A stretch of DNA of 64,000 bases from Argentina anserina (lineage: Eukaryota; Streptophyta; Magnoliopsida; Rosales; Rosaceae). Where the stretch lies: assembly GCF_933775445.1 (NCBI RefSeq), contig NC_065878.1, positions 704,001 to 768,000 on the forward strand. The letters are read 5' to 3'. Below, piece by piece: positions 37,683 through 48,460 of this stretch (the stretch's first letter is position 1; the number at the start of each line of letters is the position of its first letter). Both the position numbers and the translations under genes were made by a program. The notes beneath the pieces were generated by a model. The model made no database searches, was not told the DNA's origin, and was given only the letters and a program-made list of their open reading frames with translations.

Positions 37683-39150
37683 CACTACTAGCAAAATGAA
37701 TTTTCACACTGATTTTAATCCGTGTGAAATAAGGGTATCTCACACAGATATCTGTGTGAAAAAGCTAATAACCACGGTGCGCATACAGATTGATTATCTG
37801 TGCGGTTTGGAGGGGGGGCTAATACTCTTAACACACGGATTATACAGATCGTGTGAGTTTTACTTGCGGGTCCCTCTGTTTTTGGGTCCCTCTGTTTATG
37901 AAAAACTGCAATTCAATTTATGTGGTTTTAAAATGTATTTTAATATTTCATACGGTGTGCCTAGATCTCTGTGTGAAAAAAGTTACCGGATTCAAAAAAA
38001 ATTCGCACAATTTTTATAAATTTATAATTCCTTAAATCAGATTCCAAAATTCACATAATGAAATCACTAGAACTCATTCTCATTATTAGATTTTTGGTAG
38101 AAATCAAATCTCAAACTTATATAGGTGAATTTACTTCATTACAAATCTCTCAAACAAGTTATTCCCTCTACAAAATTGTGATTCTTGGAAGAAAAAAAGC
38201 TATACACGAAAATGATGTCGTGCCTCTTTGCCTCTTGATGATGTATTGATGAATCTACTCCATTACACATATGGATCTTGTTCATGTCGTTGTCTTGGGT
38301 TTCTGGTAAGTCTTGATAGAATTTCTGGTAACAAGGAACACAAAAACAATATTTGAGGACTACTGCCTCCATTAAAAATGAAAACCACATGAAACTATGA
38401 ATTGGGGAGAGATACAGAATTGCAGATCTGGGCATCCGAAACTATTGCTCAAAGAGAAACTACATGTGCTAAAGAAAAATCCCATGATTCATGGCAGTAA
38501 ATCTCCAAGCTGATAATACCCATAGATCAACACCAAAAAATTTATGATCTAATAACAAATCGATTAGAGATCTAATACAATATGGGTTAACGAAAGTAAA
38601 CCTGGAACTGATCTGAATTTGTGTGGGAAAGTATCACCCTTCTGGGCTTCTATGCTCTTTAATGATGGAGGTTGTGTGAGATATGGGAGCTGAGCCAACA
38701 AGATCGGGGATTTTATGAAGGAGAAAGAAAAAGAGAGGCCGAAAGCATTTAAGATTTTAGGGTTAGAGGTTAATTAGTCACTCTCACACGGATGTCCATG
38801 CTTAATTATCAATTCACACAAAAATCTGTTTGCACATATATTTAGCACTACTAATTGTAACTCTATAATCCTATAAAATAATAACTATTAAGATGTATGC
38901 ACCGAAATCTGTGTTAATTGTGATTCCCACGGACAACTGTGAGAATAGATTTCTATATGCACACTGAAATTTGTCTCTAGTATTTTTTTAAACGGAATTC
39001 TGTGATTTCTTCAATTGCAAAATTCTTATGGGTCCAATTATCCTCATTTCACACGATTATTCGTTTGAAATTGTAATACTTACAGATATGTGAAAGTCTG
39101 TGCTAACTAAATCACTAAAATCAGTGTCAATGTGTTTTTTGCTAGTAGTG
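37683..39150. mobile_element. Non-autonomous CACTA element, 1468 bp
   Basis: The ends are CACTACTAGCAAAA (37683) and TTTTTTGCTAGTAGTG (39150), near-perfect inverted repeats. A 3-bp target duplication CAC lies at 37680-37682 and 39151-39153. Subterminal regions hold repeated CACAC(A/G)GAT and ATCTGTGTGAAA motifs in both orientations. No transposase is encoded. It must be mobilised in trans. Confidence 0.9.
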
Positions 39151-39153
39151 CAC

Positions 39154-41659
39154 GAACAGCTCATATCAGTTTGTAACAAGCAGGGTAGAGGCAATGAGTA
39201 TATGAACTCCAACATTACAGAAAAATTAGAAAGAAACAAAAAACTAAAGGTCTAAATGGTGATCTTGTAAAGCACTAAAAGATCAAGAAAATACTTGACA
39301 AAGGTAAAAGGAATAACAAACAGTGAAAACATGTGGTTGCAAAATTTCTTGGTGTAAAAAAGATAGAATATTAAAAATGGGGATGCAAAAAAAGAGTTGT
39401 AATCTTTCCCTAAGAATTCATTAGCAAGAAAATGGTACCCCAAATCCCATGACTACGTGCAGGCTCTAACAGACTCTGGAATATACTTGAATACACTACT
39501 GGGAAATCCTAGGAGAGAGAGCCAAATTTTCTCAACTGCACTACAGAACAACATCTAAATATACTAGTAAGCATTTGGTCAAGACTACTATTTCTCATAA
39601 AACCAACACACATTACGAGTAGGCTGATTCTAAGTTCCAACACAAGCAATTGCAGAGGTGCAAATGTAAAAAAAATTCTTTTTGAGGCATTAAACCAAGG
39701 TTTTGATGCATATAAAAATTATAGGTTCTGTTGAAGATAGAGAAACGGGAAAAATATCTTTGAAAAGTCTCTAGTGTCAACCATATATTAGAGTTTGTGA
39801 TGCTTTATATAGTAAAAACAAGTCAAGTTAGAACAGTAATTACTTCAAACCTTTATGCAAGTTTCCAATTGGCTTTACCTAATCATGAATACTGGTTTCT
39901 AATTGGTTCAAATCAGTGACTTCAAACCTCTACAATATCTCAACACTGGGATTTCAACAAATAGCTAAAACTGATATTTAAATATTTAAATCTGTGTTGT
40001 TAGCTCATCATGGCTGATCATCAATTGACTTTCTTTATTTGACAAAACAAAATTGAAGTAGAGTAAGGTTGAAACTGGAGATCAGAGATATCATACATGA
40101 AGCAGCAACACCACATGCTAGGCTGACTTGGTCGTCCACATATTCTTGTCTGTAACGAAATATTATTCCCCAGCAGTCTAGTGCTAGAGAGATTTGCAAG
40201 TCTGAATCATGGTTATTACCTATTAGATGTAATTAAACATGTAACTCAACACTGAAACTTGTGGCCCTTCTTCCTGTCATCTCAAGGAAGTAGGGCAGGA
40301 TGCTGGAGAAAAAAAAACAGCAGCAAATGCATCTGCCAGAGGGATGTGTTACCTGAACGGCGAGACAAACCCATGCATGTGATTTCTTGATTTGAAAGAA
40401 GATAGTGTCCCAGATTGATTCCAATACCAACCACTGATTTCATGAAGCAGATTATCTTCCAAACACCCTTTCTTCATCTATAAATATAGACATGAGTTCA
40501 TGATCATTAACACAATCCTCTCACTCATAGAACATCAATGCTTTCTCCTTTTCCCAGATCCTTTCCAAGTCTTTACTTTGGATTTCCCAATCCATTCAGA
40601 GTTAGTAGATTTAGTTTAATTCTTATAAGCAATTATATAAGTCTTGGTTTCTTCTGTTCCGTTTGTCATGATTTGGTTGTGGTTAAGATTTACTTTATAT
40701 TGTTTGGTTTATTATGCACTATGAACGAGAGAAAACAATGGATTAATTTTGCATAGTTTTCATGTTTGTGTTTACAGGGGTCAAGAATTTAAGAATGAAA
40801 CAGGTAAAACAAGATTTGAGAAATACAAAAAGCTAAGGCATGTTTTCAGAGTTTATTTATGCACCGGAAGCGAAGACATTAAAATTTACCCAATCTGCAA
40901 GCAATTAAGCTTAATATATTAATTATATTTTAAGAGATTTTATTATTGTGTGTTATATGTTTACGCATGACAGAAAGTAGTTTGGACCGTCATGAATGGT
41001 GTGGTCCATAACAAATGCACAGAAGAACTCAAAACATTGTGCGTGCATAGGCGCCGCGAGCATGAAGGCTAGTATATATATAGTAGAGTCAAAATCAATT
41101 GATTTCCACAAAGTTGACCGGGTATCACGAGTAACATGTGGTGTATTTGTTTAATCCTAAATCCCCATTGCTTTCACTAACAGCAACAAACCAACTAATT
41201 AACACCCTTCTCTAATTATTATTTTTCCACTAATTAATCCTAAACCAGTTTCAGCGACCACTGGTCAACTCTTTTGTTGTTCATCCGACGGTTAATATCA
41301 TCTTCCTTTTTGGGATTAGGGTTTACACAGCTGGGTTCTTTGACCAATTAAAAAAAATTGGTAAATTCTTTGACCAATTTACAACCTTACTTCATTTCTG
41401 CTCCTATTCTTCTCACTGTCTTCTCTAATTATTGTCCTCTGATCCTTCACTTCAATTGAATATTAATCATTTTTTGTTCCAATTAACCATTTTAATTTGT
41501 TTTTTGGACGTGGGATCGATGAAGAAGATTTCTATATATGTATCTTTGTTCATGAGATATGAACAAAGGAGATCCACATAGGTTGATCTACCTCTTTAAT
41601 TACACGATGAATTTAATTAGCAAGCAATATCCCAAGCATCCATCATGTACATTCTTACA
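39154..41659. other. Intergenic DNA, no recognised gene
   Basis: A strong TATA-like CTATAAATATAG lies at 40477-40488, about 50 bp before a short frame (40538-40756) that I do not recognise. A single CACTACTGGGAAA at 39495 has no partner. Otherwise nothing could be supported. Confidence 0.35.
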
Positions 41660-42345
41660 GGAAAAATCTATGTAGCACATACACGCACAAGAGGTCGCGT
41701 GTCGCGTGTCCGACACGGACACGTTCGGATTTACTTTGATACGTTCGGACACGCGAACTGCTTTTCGGACACGTCTTAGACACTCTCGGACACGCATCGG
41801 ACACGTGCATATCATCTATGGACACACTCCGACACCTTATCCATCCATGAAACTATTGGCCGAATTTTCGGATAAGTCGAACACTACCAGAAAATAGCAC
41901 TTAGATGACAACAACAAAAATTCGTCGTCACCTAAGCAATTATAAGACGATGAAAACAAAGCCGTCATTTTAGTAAACACTTTCGTCACCTAGGTGCCAC
42001 TAAAATGACAAAATATAGTGTTGTCATCTTAGTTGGGTATTTTAGACGACGAAATGTAATCTCGTCGCCTAAGATGATGACCTAGTCAGCAAGCCGCTCT
42101 ATTGTCATCTCAGCACAGAACTTAGACGACACATTTTATATTTTGTCGTCTATGATTTTTTAAGGTGATGAACAAATCTACTTAGATGACTAAAAGGTTT
42201 GTCGTCTAAGTTAAAGCTTGACTTTATAATGTAGACCTATTTCCAGATCAACAGAAACGAAGGAAAAACAGAAAAACTATGGTCTTTCTATATATTCCTT
42301 ATTTTGACGATACATCGAGATTTCAGCCATAAAACCTAAAACAAT

Positions 42346-42510
42346 GGTGTCATGGTGGACGGGAATGAAATTCCTTACTATGGAGTGCTACTCGTCGTTG
42401 TTGAACTAATCTACGGGGATGGTATATCAGTTGTTCTATTCAAGCGCAAATGGTTCAATACTTACCCTAGTGTGTGGAGGAGTATAAAGATGGATTGTGG
42501 TGTATTAAAT
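42346..42510 (+). pseudogene. DUF4216 remnant of CACTA transposase gene
   Basis: The frame from 42346 reads GVMVDGNEIPYYGVL, then VVELIYGDGISVVLFKRKWF and NTYPSVWRSIKMDCGV, and stays open to about 42510. It matches the DUF4216 pattern (YYG.L...IEL.Y..G..VVLFKC.WFD) found at the end of plant CACTA TNPD-type proteins. The rest of the protein is gone. Confidence 0.65.
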
Positions 42511-43773
42511 ATTTATTATTATTACTAATGATTAATGCAGTGGAACTAATCCATTAGAATCCACTACCGACATAAGATTAGGATTACTCTAGGGCACTAA
42601 CAAAAGCCTAATCAAACTCATAGGTTAAAATAAAATAACATCCAAAACAAATAAAATCTGAAATAATTTCTGAAAACACTAAAAGCTGTTTTTGAGGGCT
42701 TAAACGACTTCGGATGCCCGAAAAAGCACACACGTCGTGGCAAAGCTACGTGTTTAGTTTCTGGCGCCGTTCCCTTTCCGAAAATGTATCATTCGCCCTA
42801 TTCTAAACTCGTAGCACGTACATGAACAGTTACGAACAGTGCCGAACAGTGCACACATTAGAATTTAATTATATGTTTATTAATATAGTTATATAAATTA
42901 ATTATAGATATATTTCTATATTGGGGCATGTAATTCACATAGGCTAGCTAGTAAAGAAGAGGGAAGTGAAAAACACTTAGGCAACGAAAATTTGTCGTCT
43001 AAGCCCCGAAAATTTTAGCGGTGCGATCGTCCTCCCACATATTGAATGAAAATTCAAAAATTGGGCGAAAATTTTAAAAACTCAGGGAAATTATTCTTAG
43101 CTGACGAAACCATGTCGCCTAAGTACTCTATAGAAACCCCTCAATCGAGTCACTCTAACACTTCGGCCCCCATTTCTCTAAAACCATCTTCTCTGAAACC
43201 AATCCCTAAAGTCGTCTGTCCAAATCTAGTTTGTCCCAAATCCCATCGTTTCTGAAACCAATCTCTCTGAAATCAGATTCAGTTTCCCCACATCCATTAA
43301 CCCAAGCTTCCAATCTCCCAAATCCAATAGTGTGAGCATTTTGTCTAGTGCGAATCCTTCTCTTTCCCGGTCTCCTTCCGATTTCTAACAGGTTCAAACC
43401 TCTGATGCTTTTTTCTGGGTTGGTGGCTTATTATCAATGGATTATTGATAAGCTTAGTGAGTTAACAGTATTGAAATCTTGTGGGTGTAGAAGCATGTCA
43501 GATCAAAAATATAATAGTAATCACCCATAAAAGATATTGGTACTGAGGTCAGCATGAAAGATACAAAGAAAAATTCTTTATTGAAATTGTTATGTACCTG
43601 TTAGTTGAAATTGACAGTGATGAACTGATTAACTTCTCTCTATGAAAAAATGATGTAGAATACAAACCCTGCAATACTTCTGCTCTTGTAAATCAATCAA
43701 GTAATTAAAACTTGATAAGAAGCAGAAACCCATTCAGATAGATAGAATTTTATATTAAGATTTTTCAACTCAC

Positions 43774-43901
43774 CCACTGTTATCCTTGTCAAAATACTGA
43801 AATGCTTTGTACATGTGTTCATCTCTCTCTAGTCTTTGTCTATGCATAGTAGCATATATAAATTCAATGTAATCAATCGATCCATTTTCATCAACATCAG
43901 C
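43774..43901 (-). pseudogene. Captured calcium-dependent protein kinase EF-hand exon
   Basis: A 128-bp minus-strand exon, bounded by TTTCAG and a GTGAGT donor, encodes [20 protein letters not shown] followed by [20 protein letters not shown] and NSG. This is the CDPK calmodulin-like domain: one full EF-hand loop ([12 protein letters not shown]) and the start of the next (DKDNSG). It has no stop and keeps both splice sites, so it was captured as genomic DNA. It lies in the CACTA interior, antisense to the element's own genes, with no kinase domain. Confidence 0.85.
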
Positions 43902-44277
43902 CTGAAATGTATAGACATGATTTACAACAGTGCTAGTCATTTAAGAAAAAGCAATGCATAATAGCTGAAGATAAACTCATTGAGTTCTAGCAAGTCATAA
44001 CAGTAATCATATTGATGTATGTATGTTGGTTTTGTGCTTTCGATTTGAGCACAGTATGACCAGATCTGGTCCAGTAATCTTTACACAAACTATACATGTG
44101 GTCTTCACTTGCATAGTATGCTTATCTTCAACTTATTCATTTTCAACTTTGGTTATATTCAATGTGTAACATCAGCTGCATATTTTTCACCTTTAACATA
44201 TCAATATGTTGCTGCCATGTCTTTTAGAGATTGATGCTCCTTAATGTCTTAATAAAGTGCTATTGTTTAATATGCAG

Positions 44278-44736
44278 AAGAAGATTAATGAGGAGTTCAA
44301 CAAGGTGATGAGAGAAGTGAAGGAGAAGCACCCTGACCATCTGGAGGAGATGTATATTAACTATTTTGACGTTCCCACTCAAGCTCAAGTTCTTCGAGAT
44401 GCACTGGGACATCGAAACAATGGTCATATTCGGGGGTTGGGAGGAGTAGGCAGTTTTGGTGTGACTTCTTCATCACATGCGTCAGCCTCACGTCGCCAAT
44501 CAACTGTCATGGTTGATGAGGAGGTCGAACAAGCTAAGCAAGAAGCTCAAGAAGCGAAGGAGGAGGCCCGGAAGGCAAGAGAGGAATTTGTACAAGCCAA
44601 TGAGAAACTCAAGTGGGTGATGAAATTCATGTTGGAGACATTTGGATGTGAGCCACCATCATTCCCGCCTCAGCCTCCCTCAAATGAAGATGAGGATGAA
44701 GGTGGTGAGAATGGTTCCCTTAGCATTGGTAGTTGA
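44278..44736 (+). CDS. Ptta/En/Spm-type plant transposase C-terminal exon
   Basis: After a TATGCAG acceptor the frame reads KKINEEFNKVMREVKEKHPD, then QAQVLRDALGHRNNGHIRGL and GGVGSFG, then a Glu/Lys/Ala-rich coiled coil and an acidic tail ending in SIGS. The GH..GHIRGLG motif and following coiled coil match the C-terminal part of the plant Ptta/En/Spm transposase family, the TNPA-like second gene of CACTA elements. Only this exon (about 152 codons) is recognised. Whether it is ever spliced to upstream exons is unknown. Confidence 0.65.
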   Translation, partial: KKINEEFNKVMREVKEKHPDHLEEMYINYFDVPTQAQVLRDALGHRNNGHIRGLGGVGSFGVTSSSHASASRRQSTVMVDEEVEQAKQEAQEAKEEARKAREEFVQANEKLKWVMKFMLETFGCEPPSFPPQPPSNEDEDEGGENGSLSIGS

Positions 44737-46120
44737 ATTTTTTAATTGCTTAAACTCTGTACTAGCCTAGCACTATGATGTTTTGTACAGAGGTAGATCA
44801 TCCTCTATATATGATCTTTTGTATGTGATATATGGATGTAGATCATCATCTAAACTCAATGATCTACAAAAACTTGCTTGCTAGCTAGGTTATTGTACTC
44901 AAGGGACCCTTTCTATATATATATGATAATCTTGTTTGAAATTGATCATTCACATCAATATTTGATTTATTATATTAGATTCAAATTATAATCCATTTAA
45001 TACAAATTAATTATTAATAAATAAATAAGAAAATTAAGGTGACAAACTCTTTTCTCGTTGGCTTATATTTCGTCGTCTTACACCTAAGTTAACGACAAAT
45101 TTCGTCATTATAGATCATCAAAGTTCGTTGGCTAACAAACATGGTGACGACAAGTCTAAGTACTGTAATTCATCATCTTAGATATCAGGTGACATAATAC
45201 ATCTCGTCGCTTAAGAATTACACCTTGTCACTTTAGTAGTAACGCGACAACAAATATGTCGTCATTTAAGTATTAAAATTTCGTCATTTTGGTAATAACG
45301 TGACAGGCGTAGTTTTGTCATCTTACATGTGAGCTTAGGTGACGAAATACCTAATATCGTCATCTAAGTACTTGTGTGACAACGTCTACTTGACGAAACT
45401 TAGATGACAAAAATTTTGTCGCCTAATGACTTAATACGACGAAAATAAGATCTTATGCGACGAAATGTCGTTGTCATCTAAGTCATTAATTCTGGTAGTG
45501 GAAATTTTGGGTCAGATCAGATCGGTTTTGAGCCAATCCGAAACTTATGTGAACAAGAAGCCAATATCTAAAATTGAAACCCAGCAAATCTAGTATCAAA
45601 CATGAATTTCAAAATAATAGAACATGAAGACTGCTCGCAAGGGAGACTAGGAGAGAGCGAAGGCATGGAGAAGGGGTAGAAGGCTGAGCGAAGTGAAAGA
45701 GAGAGATGAGAGTCTCTGAGTATTTGGGAGAATTAAAAAGAGGCAGAGAAGGTGAAGTGAAAGACTGAAGAGAAGATGTAGAAGAGAGAGAATGGGGATT
45801 AGGTATTCACTTTTCCTTATTATACTTAGTTGTGATCAAGTATAAGAAACTTCATGTTATGGATTAGATATGAAAATGATTTGGGCTCCGATATTGGGCT
45901 CGGGTCTTAGGCTTCAAGAGTTGGGTTGCACACAAGGCCCTTAAATCAAAACCCAAACCCAAAATTAATTTTCAGAAAATAATATCTAATTAGGTATATT
46001 TTTTTTTAAAATTCAATTAATGTGTCTGTGTCCAATAAAAATTTGATTTTTCGTGTCCGCGTATCGAATTGTATCCAATACAGACACTCGTGTCCGTATC
46101 CGTGCTACATAGGGAAAAAT

Positions 46121-48460
46121 ATTGGAGATTTGATACAGACTCGATGAATATAAACTCGAGGATACTCGATCGGTCCAAACTCCAAACTAATAATGGCATA
46201 CGTAACTTTGATTAATCTACGTATTACATTCAATTCTGAATACTCTCAAAGCGGCAATGTCAACTCAAATGTCATTGATCACCAGAAAATGAAAGGTAAT
46301 TAACTATAGTCTTATACATTTATGCAAAACCGTTCTTTACGTAAGGAGGTTTTGTGATCAGTCGACCCGAGTCTTCGATCTATTTGTCCCATTACCGGGT
46401 GAAAGGGAGGTAACGATTATCGTAATTAAGCGATCAACTACTGGCATGGGGATAATGAATTAGGTCCTCGCCTTTGGACGTTTATGATGAGTTGATGACC
46501 CTGTCGCTCTATGCGTTCATAACTTCATATGTATGCTTGCATATGCATGTGAGCATGTCGATCCATATCTATAAGGTCAACCTCATGTCCCAACGTCCTC
46601 CATAATTAAGAACGTACCTCTCTTTCTAATACCTCAAAACCAAGGCGGCCGCAGCAGTGGCTTATCATCATCGATCTAGCTTTCATTATTCGAATTGATG
46701 ATCATGCAAGTGACGCAGCGTTAGTACATTAACCAATTAACAGACCTAGCTGGTGCTGCATGTACTGTTCTACTGGATACTGAACTTATAGGGATATGAT
46801 AATTGGAGCACTGTTGATCCAGCTACCAAAACCCTAAACCTCCTCTAAATTACAAACGCTTCAGTGTCTTGTGACTCAGTGTGTTCCACCTTTTTGTTTA
46901 TTCGATTACAACCGCGCGCGAATATTTACGGCAATATAGAGCATATGTTCTTTGGATGCATATTCCTATCTGAAACTCACTTTTATGAACAAAAGAAATT
47001 TAGCAGCCCCTTTCTGGCACCCAAAAGTGCATGAATCATCGAAGGGATTGATCTCTTGTCAATTCTCTGGTTGTTGATATCCTTGGTGTACGTTTAGCTA
47101 ATTAAGCAAAGATAAAATGCATGCACCCATCAGTGTCTCTTCCCTTAAACCAAAAACCAAAACCAGTTTCTGTTTTATGTTTAGAAGCCGCAATTTGTTT
47201 TAGTAGTTTTACTCCAATCATAAGGAGCCTCAGAGGGAGCAGACTAGTCTTGTCCAGACTCAAAGAGTCGCTTGGTCCATAAGCAAAGCACCCTATACCA
47301 TTATCTCTTCTCAAAAGTTGCTTTCAAGCATAAATTAGAATTCGTCTATAGTACAGCGCTGCATACCATACATATCGAATCGGACGGTAGATAGATGGTG
47401 TCTTAAAATGCACGTGGGTGTATAAATGGTGGATTAGAGATATGTATGGTATGCAGGGCTGCACCATAGAATTTCCCCATAAATTAAAGCAAAACTCTAT
47501 CACAAATAGGAGGATTTCTATTTGTTATATATCCCCATCAATAAGATAAACAAGAAATTAAAGAAAAGAAAAAAATCATCAATAAAGAAAAGAAGGATAG
47601 GGGAAGAACAAAAACATCTTTGTTTCTTCCGCAGCAAACAGAAGTCCCAGTTCGAGGGGAGAGGGTTAGTTTGGGCAACTCCTGTGCTGACGTGACATGG
47701 ATGCCATCATGGGTGGATGGCATTAGAGTAACAAAACCATAATTTGCGGGGCAATCATGGAGCAAACCTAGTACATATATGGTATCACACTACTCACATC
47801 ACACAGTGCGTTATTCCTGTTTTACTGCTACTCCAAGCTTTCTTTCCCAAAGGAAACTGTTGGTTGCTGACTTAGATTCAGACCCAGTTATATTGGATAG
47901 GACTCATAGGAGGTACTTGCATCATTATAATTCAAGCTTCAGTGTTTTGGCTAATATTGTCCAATTCATGTTTGTTTATCAAACAGGAATCTTGTCTTCA
48001 AGTCAGTTTTGATTGCAGTAGATAGGACTCGCCAAAACTCCATAAAGATTCTGACTTTCTCCTCTGTTGTTCCACCAGACCTGGTTTTCCTGTTTGATCT
48101 GTACTGCCAACTCTGCCCATTTGGCCTCTACTCACCGACAACCCTCAGAGCTTGTTCCCATCTTCACAGTTGAACTCTGGTATGCAATGTCAAATTTTCA
48201 AGTTTGAAGCTTTTTCATTCGGGATAGTACTCTGTACTCTTGCTAATCTCTTACTTTGATATGCAGATTTGGTGTCAGTTTAGCTCAAGCAACAACTAGA
48301 TCTTATCTGGGTGCTTCTCAAAATCAAGTCTCAAGCAGATGAAGCTGACCCCTACCACTCGATTGTTATATTGTCTTTGAGTTCTACAGAGATTAAAGCT
48401 TCATAGCTCAAAAGAAAGAAAACAAGAAACTGTGGTTCTGTCCAGGATCTGCATCATACT
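46121..48460. other. Intergenic region and bHLH promoter/leader
   Basis: No gene was recognised at 46121-47600. The part from about 48030 to 48460 is probably the 5'UTR of the bHLH gene. It contains a likely leader intron 48180-48266 (donor GTATGC, acceptor ATGCAG). Confidence 0.45.

Larger units (their letters stand above)
41882..45500 (+). mobile_element. CACTA (En/Spm) element carrying a captured gene exon
   Basis: The ends CACTACCAGAA (41882) and TTCTGGTAGTG (45500) are inverted repeats. The target duplication GAA lies at 41879-41881 and 45501-45503. Both subterminal zones hold dozens of (C/G)TTAGATGAC, GTCGTCTAAG and related motifs: about 41900-42215 and 45040-45480. Inside are a DUF4216 remnant, a minus-strand CDPK EF-hand exon and a Ptta/En/Spm-type frame. 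The main TNPD-type transposase domains are missing, so it is a deletion derivative. Confidence 0.92.
41668..46112. mobile_element. hAT-like element, split by CACTA insertion
   Basis: The ends CTATGTAGCAC (41668) and GTGCTACATAG (46112) are perfect 11-bp inverted repeats. A perfect 8-bp target duplication GGAAAAAT lies at 41660-41667 and 46113-46120, the length made by hAT transposases. Subterminal arrays of GTGTCCGACACGGACACG-like motifs occur on both sides. Its own DNA is about 0.82 kb and codes for nothing recognised; a 3.6-kb CACTA lies inside it. Confidence 0.85.

Noticed and set aside
39495..39520. CACTACTGGGAAA as another CACTA terminus
   Set aside because: No inverted partner or subterminal repeat array was found downstream.
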